A DNA stretch of 64,000 bases from Calendula officinalis (taxonomy: Eukaryota; Streptophyta; Magnoliopsida; Asterales; Asteraceae). The notes below the pieces were generated by a model. It did no database searches. It was not told where the DNA came from and worked only from the letters and a program-made list of their open reading frames with translations. The position numbers were made by a program, and so were the translations under genes. Where the stretch lies: assembly GCA_963853835.1 (NCBI GenBank), contig OY970820.1, forward strand, positions 29,908,873-29,972,872, in the 5' to 3' direction. Of the stretch, positions 46,604 to 58,885 are shown piece after piece (the first letter of the stretch is position 1; every line of letters begins with the position of its first letter).

Positions 46604-48949
46604 ATGGTGCACACTAGAAGTGGAAGAGGCCCACTTGATCAAGGGCAAGATTCGAATAACATTGTTCATCCGGTGTTTGGCCCTCCACCTCGGGATGAAG
46701 TGGAGAATTCGGGTGTCGAAAGGAACACTCACACCCCGGTCACCGTAGAACACCTCCAAACTATGTTCAACCAAATGAGGGACATCGTGAATGACGATGT
46801 GAACCGAATCCTCAATGAACATAGGGCTCGTGAAAGGCGGGAAGAGTCTCCACCCCGCTCAAAGAGCAAGTCAAGTAGTGTTGCTCAAACCGAAAGATCT
46901 TCGACGAAAGAAGAGGAAAGTGACCCCGAACCAAGGGAAAGGAGAGGGTGCACATTCAAAAACTTTATGGCATTTAAGCCCGATAACTACTACTACGGTA
47001 TCTCCGAACCGAAGGCCACGATCCGTTGGATTTGTGAGACCGATCAAGTCCTTGAAGCTAGTAAGTGTAAGGAGGGGGATATGGTGATATATGCCTCTCA
47101 ATTGTTGAAAGATGAAGCCCTCGTGTGGTGGGACACCATGTATGAATCCTTGGGGAAGAGGGCGGTGTACAAGATGAATTGGGAAGGGTTTGTGAAACGG
47201 TTGAAGGCAAAATTTTTCCCCGAGAGAAACTTGGAGAAACTTCAAGAAGAAATTGTCCACTTGAAGAAAGAAGGCATGAGTGTAGATGAATACACAAAGA
47301 AGTTCACGGGATTGATCCCGTTCGTGATCAAGTTGTACCCGGATGAGAGGTCCCGTATTGTTCGTTATGCTAATGGACTCCCGTGGGAGTATGAATTGGA
47401 AGTGAAAAGAGCCGCCACGCTAGATGAAGCTATTGGTGCGGCGAGGAATGTTGAGGAGGTTGGCCAAAGAAGGATCAATGAAAGGCCAAAGTTTGATAAA
47501 AGGAAGTTTGAGGGAAGCTCGGGATCGGTGAAGAAGGGAAAGTTCACCCCGACTTTCTCTAAGCAAACGAGTGTGGGCATGTGTAGGAAGTGTGGTAAGG
47601 ACCACAAGGGTGAGTGTTTGGCGGATTCAAAAGCTTGTTTTAAGTGTGGAAGGCCGGGGCATATGGAAAGGGATTGTCGGGCCAAGCCGTTGGATGAGCT
47701 TGAATGCTACTCATGCCACGAAAAAGGGCACTATACCAACGCTTGCCCGAAGAAAGGAGGTGAGACGATGGTGTCGACCGCTCAAAAGAAAGCGGAACCG
47801 ACAAAGGTCAAAGGACGGTCCTTCCAACTTACCCGAGATGAAGCCAAGGAGGCCCACGATGTCGTTTCAGGTACCCTACTCGTAAATTATATTCCCGCCC
47901 GGATCTTATTTGACTCGGGTGCTACTTATTCATTTGTGTCTCATGATTTTGTTGCAAGTTTGAATGTGCCTTTAGAACTTCTATATGAGATTTATGATAT
48001 AGAAATCGCGGATGGGAAAACCACTATAGTCCAACATATGTGTAGAAATTATGAGTTAGAGATAGATGGGAAAAAGTTTAAGGTGAACTTATTACCGATG
48101 GAAATTGCGGGATTTGATATAGTTATTGGTATGGATTGGTTGGGTGAACATCAAGCAAAGATTCTATGTGGGAAAAAGATAGTCTCGATTAAGACTCCCG
48201 ACAATGAAAAAGTTTATGTGTATGGTGAGAGACGACACCATATGCCATGTCTAATGACCGCGGTTAAAGCAAGGAAATGTTTAGCCAAAGGGTGTTCGTC
48301 CTTTTTAGCTTATGTGCTAGATGGAAGAAAAGAAAAGAAGGCGGTAGAAAATGTGAAAGTAATTCGGGATTTTCCCGAGGTATTTCCCGATGATTTACCG
48401 GGATTACCACCGGAGAGACAAGTAGAATTCCGTATTGATTTAATTCTGGGAGCGACGCCGATAGCTCGTGCTCCATATCATTTGGCTCCCACCGAAATGC
48501 AGGAATTGATGTCGCAATTACAAGAATTACTCGACAAGGGATTTATCCGTCCTAGTTCGTCTCCATGGGGTGCGCCCGTATTGTTCGTTAAGAAGAAAGA
48601 CGGTTCGATGAGAATGTGCATCGACTACCAAGAGTTAAATAAGATGACCATTAAGAACCGATACCCATTACCTATAATCGACGATTTATTTGACCAACTT
48701 CAAGATGCCGACTATTTCTCAAAGATCGATTTGAGATCGGGTTACCATCAAGTTCGAGTGAAAGAAAGTGATACCGAGAAGACGGCGTTTCGTACACGTT
48801 ATGGGCATTACGAGTTTTTAGTAATGCCGTTCGGGTTGACTAATGCACCGGCCATTTTTATGGACCTTATGAATCGGGTTTGCAAAACATTCCTCGACAA
48901 TTTCTTATCGTATTTATTGACGATATTCTCATTTATTCAAAAACCATAG
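46604..48949 (+). pseudogene. E4 gag-protease-RT (5' part of broken gag-pol)
   Basis: The start is ATG 46604 (MVHTRSGRGP), 224 nt after the PBS. The Gag capsid lies around 46960-47450 (ASQLLKDEALVWWDTM, KFFPERNLEKLQEE). Three zinc knuckles follow: CRKCGKDHKGEC (47582), CFKCGRPGHMERDC (about 47636) and CYSCHEKGHYTNAC (about 47705). The aspartic protease has LFDSGATYSFVS with the catalytic DSG at 47912-47920. RT begins near 48500 (RPSSSPWGAPVLFVKKKDGS, YFSKIDLRSGYHQVRVKE, MPFGLTNAPA). A single-base deletion near 48898 throws the frame off just before the FIDD active site, so this frame ends at 48949 with 781 residues. RT continues at 48880-49308 in another frame. Gag itself looks intact and could still be made. 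Confidence 0.93.
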
Positions 48950-49308
48950 AAGAACACGAAGGTCACCTAAGGCAAACGTTAGAAGTACTACAACGAGAAA
49001 AATTGTATGCAAAGTTTTCAAAGTGTGAATTTTGGATTCGGGTAGTCCAATTCCTCGGTCACGTCGTGTCGCGAGAGGGAATCAAAGTTGACCCGTCGAA
49101 GATTGAAGCGGTCATGAAGTGGGAACCACCAAGAACTCCGACCGAGATAAGAAGTTTTCTCGGGCTCGCCGGTTATTACCGCCGATTTATCCAAGACTTT
49201 TCTCGAGTGGCGACACCACTCACCTTGTTGACCCGAAAGAGTAGTGAGTTTTTGTGGGGAGAAAAGCAAGAAAAAGCATTTTCCATATTAAAAGAAAAAT
49301 TTGTGTAA
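48880..49308 (+). pseudogene. E4 RT palm to RNase H junction, shifted frame
   Basis: Continues the RT after the frameshift. The catalytic FIDD lies at 48913-48924, followed by KCEFWIRVVQFLGHVVSREG and SFLGLAGYYRRFIQDFSR. A second frameshift near 49300 ends the frame at a TAA (49306-49308), and the RNase H sequence resumes in the original frame. No independent start is expected. Confidence 0.9.
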
Positions 49309-49378
49309 CGCCCCGGTTCTCACGTTACCCGACGGAATGGAAGACTTTGTCGTGTATAGTGATGCTTCACATTAGGGT

Positions 49379-49564
49379 TTGGGTTGTGTTTCGATGCAAC
49401 GAGGGAAGGTGATTGCCTATGCCTCGAGACAACTAAATAATGCGGAAGAACGGTACACGACTCACGATTTAGAGTTGGCGGCGACAATATTTGCTTTGAA
49501 GTTATGGAGACACTACTTATATGGCACAAGGTGCACGTTATATACGGATCACAAGAGTCTTTAA
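49379..49564 (+). pseudogene. E4 RNase H fragment between two nonsense codons
   Basis: The RNase H domain in the main pol frame: YSDASH just before a TAG at about 49374-49376, then YASRQLNNAEERYTTHDLEL and YTDHKSL, ended by TAA at 49562-49564. Both stops sit where relatives carry Gln (CAG and CAA), so each is a single C-to-T change. Confidence 0.9.
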
Positions 49565-49591
49565 TATGTCTTCACGCAAAAAGACTTAAAT

Positions 49592-51202
49592 ATGAGGCAA
49601 AGAAGATGGATCGAATTGATACAAGACTATGATTGTGAGATCGTTTACCATGCGGGAAAGGATAATGTGGTAGCGGATGCCTTAAGCCGAAAGGTGTATG
49701 AAAAACCGAATATAGGAAAATTAACAAGGATTGAGGTCGTATCGAGTATTGTGGAACGGATCAAGAAGGCCCAACGAGAAGTAATGGAAAAAGAGGAATT
49801 AAGGCAAGAACGTTTGGGAAAGAACCAACATTTTGTAGAAAACAATCAAGGGTTGAAAACCGTTGGTGGTCGAATTTGGGTTCCCAAGTTCGGGGGTACT
49901 CGAAAGGAATTGATGTATGATGTGCATAAGTCAAAGTATTCGATCCACCCGGGAAGTACAAAGACGTATCAAGATATGAAGAAAATGTATTGGTGGCCCT
50001 GGATGAAAGCAAGAGTGGCAAAGTATATCTCTAAGTGTGCCACGTGTGCACAAGTAAAAGCCGAGCATCAAGTGCCTTATGGGGAAGCTCAATCGTTGCA
50101 AGTCCCGGCCGGAAAATGGGATGACATAACAATGGATTTTATTGTTGGATTGCCAAAGACGAGCAAGAACCACGACGCCATTTGGGTCATAGTTGACCGG
50201 TTGACCAAAAGTGCATTATTCTTGGCAATTTGGGAAACCATGCCACTTGAGAAGTTGGCAAAGTTGTATGTGGATGAAGTAGTAAGACTTCATGGCGTCC
50301 CGTTGTCGATTGTGTCCGATAGAGATGCGAGGTTTACCTCGAGATTTTGGAGATCGTTGCAAGAAGAGTTGGGAACGAAATTGCGGTTGAGCACGGCTTA
50401 CCACCCGCAAACCGATGGTCAAAGTGAAAGAACCATTCAAACGGTTGAAGATATGCTAAGATCGTGTGTGCTAGATTTTGGAGGTAAATGGGATGAACAT
50501 TTACCGTTAGTCGAGTTCTCCTACAATAATAGTTACCATTCGACTGTTAAAATTCCGCCTTATGAGGCGCTGTATGGAAGGAAATGTAGAACCCCATCGT
50601 GTTGGCTTGAGGCGGGAGAGGCGAAACTCATGGGTCCCGAAATTGTGAAGATGACTAATGAAAAAATTGGAATAATCCAAGCCAATATGAAAACCGCACA
50701 AGACCGACAAAGAAGCTACTCGGGTTTGAAAAAGAGACCGTATGATTTAAATGTTGGAGACATGGTGATGTTGAAAGTATCGCCTTGGAAAGGTGTGATG
50801 CGGTTTGGTAAGAAAGGAAAATTAAGCCCACGGTATGTTGGCCCGTTTAAGATCTTGAAACGGGTCGGTTTGCAAGCATTTAAGTTAGAACTTCCACCCG
50901 AACTCCAAGGTGTTCACGACACGTTCCATGTAAGTTATTTGAAGAAGTTTGTGGGTGAAGTTGAAAATATAATCCCATTGCAAGAATTGCGGGTCGATGC
51001 CCCGAACCGGTTGATTGAAGAACCCGAAGCCATACTAGAGACAAAAACCAAGAAGCTTCGAAACAAAGAGATTGAATTGGTGTTGGTCAAGTGGAAGCAT
51101 TCCCTTGGACCGAACTTGACTTGGGAAGTCAAGGAAGAAATTCGGAAAAGATACCCGGACTTCGTAAGCTATAATGAGATTCCGAGGACGGAATCTTCTT
51201 AA
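49592..51202 (+). pseudogene. E4 RNase H end, integrase and chromodomain
   Basis: In the main pol frame, 536 open residues. Starts in the RNase H end (VADALSRK). The integrase zinc domain is at about 49930-50060 (HPGSTKTYQDMKKMYWWPWM, CATCAQVKAEH). The catalytic core has its Asp in ITMDFIVGLPK, Asp in VSDRDARFTSRFW and Glu in GQSERTIQ. The C-terminal GPF/Y-type module is at LSPRYVGPFKIL, and a chromodomain near 51010-51170 (KLRNKEIELVLVKW, LTWEVKEEIRKRYPDF) would steer insertion to marked chromatin. No lesion is seen within this part, but upstream stops prevent normal translation. It ends 12 bp before the 3' LTR, overlapping the PPT. Confidence 0.93.
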
Positions 51203-51214
51203 GGGGTAGATAGT
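51201..51214 (+). other. Polypurine tract of E4
   Basis: AAGGGGTAGATAGT immediately before the 3' LTR, identical to the E3 tract at 38101-38114. Confidence 0.85.
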
Positions 51215-51650
51215 TGTAACGACCGTAATTTTACAATTTATAATGTCGTATATTTATTTCGGAATTTATATGAATTTTAGTAATTATGTTAATTTATGTC
51301 TTGAGTTGTGCGTTATCGAGTATTGGAATGATTAGGACTTAGTATAACCGAGAACGGGTCAAAACTTGGATGGAAACAAGTTTAAAGATCAAGAAGCTGG
51401 CCTGAACAGCACTCGCGGCGCGAGCCTGGCGCGAGCGAAACGCGAGAACGAACAGAAGGTTCAGAGCCCTGGCGCAAGAGACTCGCGCCGAGCTCGAGTT
51501 GAGACTCGCGACGCGAGCAAAACGCGAGCGAAACGCGAGGCAGTGCTTTGAGCGGTGACCAAGTGGACAACCCGCGCGACCTCGCGGCGCGAGCGAGGCG
51601 CGAGCCAAACGCGAGGTGCGTCTGGACTATAAAAACAAGAGTGTAAGCTA

Positions 51651-52810
51651 TGTATGGATTTACTACGCACCATGCAACTGATCAATCACTTGGATCGACC
51701 ACCTAGTACATGAGTTCGAACCTTGCTGACCAAGAACATGAACTTGTTCTTGACCGGTTAAAACTAACTAGCTGATTTAATCCCTAAATGCGGAACTGGG
51801 ATTAAACCTAATCCTTAAATCCTAAAGGATTGGGATGTTGGAAAACTAGATTAGGTTAACAAGAAAGAAACCTTGTATGAAGAACTCGAACACACACACA
51901 TACTTGTGTGTGTTCGTCGACCATCAACCAAAGAACCCTAGGGTTCTTTGGCCGAAATTCGTCCAAGAGGAAGAAGGGAGTAAAGGGTTTCCCAAAACAT
52001 ACCTTGTTGTTTGCTTAAGATTGATCCACTGATGATGAACAAATCGAGCGATCTTCTAGTTGATCTAAGCAATAAACTTGTTCTTCAAAACTTGAAGAAC
52101 ACGAAGAACACGAAGAACGAAGAACACCTAACTTGGTGTTCTTGGGAGTCTTCGGCCGAAACCAAAGGGAGGAGGGGCTAGGGTTTCGATTTAGGTGTAA
52201 GGGAATATAATGATTAGGTTTAAATGAAACCTTAAGCCTTCTATTTATAATAGAATAAGTTTCATTTAAGTCCTTCTAGTTTAATTAAGATTAATCTCTT
52301 AATTAAACTTATCTCTTACACTTTAAACCCTTATAGTTTAACTAGTTTATTATTGTTGCACTTAACTACTAAATGTCTAGTATTAACACACTAATAATTC
52401 GGTACCCATATACACGAATTATACACTTGTGTTTATACTTCTAATAGTTAATTATATAATAACCTTTATATAATTTATACAACAATATTATCCAATTACT
52501 ATATGATTTAATAGCTTTAAATCATATCATGGATAATCTATAATTAACACATTGTATATTTACTCAACTAGTAAATGTACAACTACTTGTATTAATTAGT
52601 TAGTTAAACTAATCTAGTAATAAGTTAAACTTAACTTAATACTTAACTAATTCATAATGACTATTATGAATCATTCCTCTTCGTAGTATCATTGCTTATC
52701 TTGCTCGTATTACATGCACTCACCGGTGTGACCCTTAAGTGTTTCGTAGGCATGGATGTATCATCATAGGTTGACTGACTGTGCACATAATTCCTTCAAT
52801 AATTCCTTCA
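51651..52810 (-). repeat. 3' LTR of E5 (1160 bp), rich in perfect hairpins
   Basis: Contains inverted repeats with short loops at 52278-52309 (13-bp arms, loop 6), 52450-52475 (10-bp arms), 52501-52527 (11-bp arms), 52621-52638 (8-bp arms) and 52650-52671 (9-bp arms, loop GACT). Confidence 0.92.
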
Positions 52811-55328
52811 GACTCCCACTTGTGCAAGTCTGTAACCTTTGTCTTAATGATACGAGCTACAGTGGCCTTCTAGATGGGCATGTAGGTAACCAACCCCATA
52901 AAAACAGCTTACGTAACCCAGGTATGGTTTATGAAAAACTCTTTAATAGCGTCTCCTAGTAAAGAACACTCTGTCTCTACTTCTTGGGCAAACTATGTTA
53001 GGCTCATCCCTTGCAGCACGATATTTGTGATAACGAATACGAGCATGGTAGAAATTATCAACTCCTGTATTCGAAATCATTTCATGACTTCTTGATTCAA
53101 ACTGTTGCGATAAACGACAAAGAACAAATCAGTTAGTTTGGGCATGGCCATGCACTTTCCAGTTATCTCATCACGTCAAAGGACCTATAAATATCTCTCC
53201 TAAAAAGGAGGTGCAATTACCATCTTGTATATTTTGATTTAAAATACAACTTCCTTTGTACCCAGTATCGCCTCGTATGACAAACGTATTTCAGTATTGT
53301 CTATGTTGAACCAAAGCACATTAGTCATTGTATCCTAAACCAAATACCTCAGGTTTAAGGACAATCCTAGTGAACAATACTTTTGAACTTTTCAACCACG
53401 AAGTATTGTCACGGTGGTCAATCCAATATTCGTTGAGCCTCCAACAGAATATCACCGATATTTGGTTTACACAAAACTTGTGTAGCTATCTTCGAAGAAC
53501 TTCGAATCTACCACCAAATACCGCGATGACGTTAACGTCCCATCGAGGTTCCCACCAAGACGAGTAGTCACGGATTTTGTGTCTTCTTGAATAAATAGAC
53601 TTTTATTCATGGATCTTGTAAAACATACAAAGTCTGAATAAGAATGATACTAACTCAAGTATTATTCCTCACTGGATATAGATACTGAATTATTACTGGA
53701 TCATTACTTATTCCTTTCGTTCACGTTGATTACTTAATGATTTTTACAACCTAGATTGTAACTTCATCACTAAACCAATCATTTCTATTAAACTAAAGAC
53801 ATAAGACGAGTATTTAGGAATACTATTACTTTTGTCTTTTCTAGATATTGTTCTTGCAACAATCTAGAACATATTCTAGTCTTGCCTTTTATGTAATTCG
53901 GTAAACATAGGAGGATTGGAAATTAACTCCTTAGTTTCTTGAATTCATAAATCATCCTTGTAACTAAAGTCTCTTTTAGTTACTTGATTTGTAGATATCT
54001 TTACTAGTTAAAGAAATTTCCTTAAATGATTGTGTTATCCACTGAAGTGTTAACAACCTATTAGATATGCAATAATTAATCACAAGACTTGTGATCACGC
54101 TATTAGGTTTGCAATAATCTAATCAACGATCATTTATCATTTCTCTTAACTCTTTGGCTTACGACATGGTAAAAACTTGTTGTTAATGTCTTTTACTAAC
54201 TTACTGAATTCACTAACATCTTTAATGAATTACGTTAGTCTTAGCTCCCACTTACTTTTATGGAACTTAAGCATCTCTTAAACTACTTTGACCTAGTCAA
54301 TAACTTGTAGTTCAATCTTTTAAGAATTCTATCAATAATTAAGATCATACTTTGGATTTGTGAATATCCAACATTCCTGTTTAGGGAATTATGATCTTTA
54401 TTGATTACTATATCTAACAAGTATAAAACACTTGAAATGATACTATCAATTCTTAAATACATTAGTACTCTTTTAATAATCTTATTTAATGCCAAAGTCA
54501 CTACTTGGATTTGACAAATATCCATTATTCCTATTAGGGAATTATGACTTGATTAAATATTGTATTTATTACAAGTATAAAAGACTTGCAATAATACCTT
54601 TTAATTCTTAAATACTTTAATATAGTTTGTCCCTTTTAAGAGTCGTTTAATGTCTAAGTCATTTTACTTGGATTATATGAATATCCAACTATTCCTATTA
54701 GGAAATTATGACTTCATTAAATCCTTTACTACAAGTAAAAAAAAACTTGTAATAATACTCTTTAAAGTCTATCTTGATTATATCCAATATAATCATACTA
54801 TATTAATACTAATACTTTAAAACTTTCTATCATAAGTAATGACTATTACTTAAGATGTTTTAACTAAGTTCAATAACTATTGAAACTTATGCTTCCATAA
54901 AACTTTTAAATACTTTCATTAGAAAAACTTTCTAATTACTAGCATCTAAATACCTTGAGCTATCAAGACATTATTTATACAACAATCAAACAAATATATA
55001 TAAACATGAAACATAAGTAAATCAAAACTTGACTTACAATCTAGTCATAAACCTTGACTAGTGTAATTATCATACATGCACACAATATAATTCAACCATG
55101 GATTCGATAATTGATTAAAACCAAAAAAGAAACTTGTTTTAACAAAATAAAATTATCCAAAAAATAAAGTAAAATTGTTCAAAAGGAATCCACTGAAAAA
55201 ACTGAATTATAAAAAACTTGGTGCTCGTGGGATCATCATCATCTCATGCCGGTCACTATCACTTTCCATCTCCTCCTGCAATAAACGATTGCAAAAGTTA
55301 GATTACTCGTAACGTACTTTACAAGTAT
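52811..55328 (-). other. E5 interior 3' of gag, no pol
   Basis: No protease, integrase, RT or RNase H motif on either strand. Three diverged repeats of roughly 170 bp at about 54340-54780 share ATTCCTRTTAGGGAATTATGA-like and CAAGT...ACTTG words. Confidence 0.75.
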
Positions 55329-56246
55329 CTAAAAGTGATTAAGAAGTGTGGTTGTGTTACCTGAGGAACTTGCGTTTCCTCCACTACCACTTGCACCCTT
55401 TGGACAATTTCTTTTCCAATGCCCAGCCTCACCACACTTGAAGCACTGGTTCTCGGTCCTCGCAGTGTTAGGCTTAACCTTCTTGACCTTTTGTTTGACA
55501 CCTTTACCATTTGGCACTCCTTGGTTAGGATAGGTTTTACCCTTTCCTTTACCACCATGCCCTTTTCTCTTCTTCCCACCGCCACCGCCATTACCGATCA
55601 AGAGAACGTCCTTAGATTTGGTCCCCAAACTCAACTCAGCTGTCTTGAGCATGGAATGTAGCTCAGCAATGGATTTCTCCATATTATGCATGTTGTAGTT
55701 GACCACAAAAGACTTGTAGTCATCAGACAACGAGTTGAGTATAGTATCTGTTGCCATTTGCAACGGTATGGGGTGACCAAGTCTAGCGAGGTGATCCATG
55801 TGTCCCTTCATTTTCATGACGTGGGCACTCACCGGCGTTCCTTTAACCATCTTGCAAGAGTTGAAGGCTCGATTGATGTCAAACCTCTCAGTGCGAGCTT
55901 GCTCTTGAAATGAATCCCTAAGTTGCTGGATCATCTCAAATGCAGGCACATCCATAAGTCCCGCTTGTAACTCAGGACTCATGGTGGCTAGCATTAAATA
56001 GCTCACATCAAGTGCATCACTGACATGCTTATCATAAGCTTGCCTCGTTTCAGCTCTGGCATTAACAGCAGGGGTGTTCGGTACTGCTCTCTCCAAGACA
56101 TACCACTTTCTCTCATGCCTGAGCACAATACGAAGATTGTGCTCCCAGTTGAGAAAGTTTGACCCAGTCAACTTGTCTTTTTCGAGGATTGAGCGAAGTG
56201 AGAGATTGTTGGTACTTGTTGTCGCAATCACATTTGTTGCTGCCAT
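55329..56246 (-). CDS. E5 Gag (copia type) with CCHC knuckle, intact
   Basis: 305 residues, ATG at 56246. The N-terminal and central parts are the copia capsid domain (KLTGSNFLNWEHNLRIVLRH, YLMLATMSPELQAGLMDVPA, MKGHMDHLARLGHPIP, LSDDYKSFVVNYNMHNMEKS). A Gly/Lys-rich basic stretch follows, and the zinc knuckle CFKCGEAGHWKRNC is at about 268-281, which would bind RNA. The C-terminus is a short Gly/Ser/Thr tail. Uninterrupted in an element with no pol, it probably makes particles that package its own RNA while borrowing RT and integrase from an autonomous relative (inference). An 85-bp intron-like segment (GTAACA...TTGCAG, 55360-55276) overlaps its end but would add only a few codons before a stop. 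Confidence 0.9.
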   Translation of the reverse strand: MAATNVIATTSTNNLSLRSILEKDKLTGSNFLNWEHNLRIVLRHERKWYVLERAVPNTPAVNARAETRQAYDKHVSDALDVSYLMLATMSPELQAGLMDVPAFEMIQQLRDSFQEQARTERFDINRAFNSCKMVKGTPVSAHVMKMKGHMDHLARLGHPIPLQMATDTILNSLSDDYKSFVVNYNMHNMEKSIAELHSMLKTAELSLGTKSKDVLLIGNGGGGGKKRKGHGGKGKGKTYPNQGVPNGKGVKQKVKKVKPNTARTENQCFKCGEAGHWKRNCPKGASGSGGNASSSGNTTTLLNHF

Positions 56247-57488
56247 CTACAAATCAAACCCAGTTTAATTAGTAATCATCAATAAACATTCTCTAAAATA
56301 TATTATAAACCCATAATTAATATTTTAGGCCTAGGATCCATATAACACATTCTCGCCGCAAGGTTTGGGCACTTCCCGACGAGACATGCTATTTCTGGTA
56401 GGTAACTTCCTTACCGATCGTATCAAGACTTGACACGATTCCTAGGGGTCGTAGAATCTTTAGACTTATAACTTATTACAACTTTGTACAATTTAATTGT
56501 ACATTTCTAAGTTAGTAATAAAGTCTAGTATGTTTATTCTACTCAGGTACTTTTTGGGCCGGGACTCCCGATTATCACCAAAGTAGATCAGACCATCTAA
56601 GACAGTGCGATGCTCTGCGCCGGGACTCCCGATTATCACAGAACCTTACGCACCCTAACACTCGCAATGATTTGAATCCATATCTAAGGTTCTTTAGCCT
56701 TACAATATGAATATCGTTTAACAAGTGAGGTGTTCCATTAGGTGGATAGTACTTCGATCTAAGATTTTCTTGGGTTTGTTTAAGTCTTAAAACTAAACTT
56801 AAACTTTTATTCCAATCTTAATCCTTGTTTAAAAATGTGTGACTTGTGAATTGTATGGTTCTCCAAGACACCTTCTTTAAACATAAGAACTATTCTTTAA
56901 AACTTATAGTTTCAAGAATTCACACGATTTTACATGTATACCTAAAACGAGGTGTACAAAACGTTTTACTAGGTTTTGTGAGAAACCTTATTTCTAATAA
57001 AAACTTACTTGTTTTTATATTACTTGAAAAACTTATAAAACTTATGTTAAACTTTTAAAACTTTTACGATTCATGAACTTGAAATATAAACTTAGTTTTA
57101 ACATAAATAGTTTTTCATATGTCTAATAATGAAATTAAACATTTATTTCTTACTTATTAAATTCGACCATAACTTATGCCTTAACGACACACTTATAAAC
57201 TTTGTGATTTTCTTGTGTAGCTCCCACTAGCTTCAACAACCATGATGAAACTTAAGCTAACAATCACCGGTTTATACTTGGTGAAACTAATAAACCTATT
57301 ATATAAAAACTATATATAATAATTCTTTAGTTTGTTTAAACTTTTCTTATATTTAACTTGAACTAGTTAAATATAGGTTCTTGTTATTTATACTTGATCA
57401 TTAATCTAGTATATTACATAACTTGTAAAATATTTATGTTATACTTGTATCATTATCTAGTTATAATAATTTATAACTTTTATACATC

Positions 57489-57491
<3 letters not shown>

Positions 57492-57572
<81 letters not shown>

Positions 57573-57582
57573 TATATGTATA
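57492..57582. repeat. (AT)n microsatellite
   Basis: About 75 bp pure AT, then a short imperfect continuation. Confidence 0.95.
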
Positions 57583-58141
57583 ACTTTGTATATTTCTAGT
57601 TAATCATATAATTTCAACTTGTACAATTTCTAGTTATAATGAAATCATAACTTTGTACTTTCTAGTTTTAATTATATTATAACTTATACAATAACTAATT
57701 ATAATATTATCTTTCAAATATCAAAATAACATTACCCTTTTTAATTGTTCCATTTTAACTTGTATTTAATGTATATGTTCGTGTATATATGTATATTTAT
57801 AATAACAAACTTGTAACATTCTAATAAGAACATTACATCTAGCTTATACATATGTATTTTAACTTAATCTAATTAAAATACGTATAAACTTATTATATCT
57901 TTTAAAATTCAATTTCACCTAATAAATAAAAATTCCGAAAAATTTAAATACATATATATAAACACATAATTAAGTACATCTTGTTAATTTTTAGAACTTA
58001 AAAATTAACATCTTCTTTATCAATTCCCTAAATTAATTAGATGAACCCTAATCTTGCTTTTGATCAATCAAAACTAGGGTTTTGACTTTCTTGATCAAAG
58101 ACATTATTTTTAATTAAAAGACTAATTCTAATCAATCCTTT

Positions 58142-58736
58142 TAAACAATAAATTTTGTTTAAATTCTAAGATAGATTATAACTTTTAATAAATTTATTTA
58201 AACTCTTTAATTTAAACCTTATAGACAATAAACTTTGTCTAAATTACTAGGTTTAAAGAACTAGCTTTAATAAATCTATCAAAATAATAATTAAACCTAT
58301 TAGACATAAACTTGTCTAATTAACTAGGTTTTAGATTATTATCCTAATTAATACTTTTAAACTATTAAACTTAAACTAGTTTAATGTTCTAGGGTTCTTT
58401 AGGGTTTGCGAAAATCTTAACACTAAGAAACTTTTCCACCAATTAAACTAGGCTAGTTTAACATACTTGGTGTCCAAGTTTCCTCTAGATTCACGAAAAT
58501 CCTAAGGCTTTTTGGAAAGAATCCTTTTGATCAATTAAACATATCTTGTTTAATATACTTGATCCTAGGGTTCTTTCTAGGTCACAAAAATTCTAGGGTT
58601 TATGGAAAGAATCCTTTTGATCAATTAAACATATCTTGTTTAATATACTTGATCCTAGGGTTCTTTCTAGGGTTTCGAAAATTTGCTAGGGTTTTCTAGA
58701 AACCTTCTTGATCAATTAAACTTAGACTAGTTTAAT
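58142..58736 (-). repeat. Ladder of eight stem-loops in the E5 leader
   Basis: Inverted repeats start at 58142, 58222, 58299, 58364, 58443, 58534, 58624 and 58715, spaced about 65-91 bp. Arms are 7-9 bp and perfect. Three have the loop TAAACT with different arms (TAGACAA, ATTAGACA, ATTAAACT). Confidence 0.85.
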
Positions 58737-58872
58737 GTTCTTGGTCTTAGGGTTTCTTCCCTTATTTTCGAAAAACATGAAGAAGAAAGAAGAAAAACTT
58801 GAAACAAAAAAAACTTGTAAATTAAAGTAAACAAACAACCTTTGTTAATCTAGTCTAGATTTCTAAACCAAC

Positions 58873-58884
58873 GCTCTGATACCA
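58873..58884 (-). other. Primer binding site of E5
   Basis: Plus strand gctctgatacca, the complement of TGGTATCAGAGC, one base from the LTR at 58886. Confidence 0.95.
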
Positions 58885-58885
58885 C

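Larger units (their letters stand above)
56247..58872 (-). other. E5 leader, 2.6 kb, non-coding
   Basis: Unusually long distance between PBS and gag. It contains (AT)n at 57492-57582, a perfect 11-bp-arm hairpin at 57348-57375, a 22-bp direct repeat containing GCCGGGACTCCCGATTATC at about 56558 and 56619, and the stem-loop ladder at 58142-58736. Confidence 0.8.

Noticed and set aside
55276..55360. 85-bp intron (GTAACA...TTGCAG) at the end of E5 gag
   Set aside because: Sites look good, but splicing would shift the frame to a stop after a few codons, so no gain for a pol fusion. Kept only as a remark.
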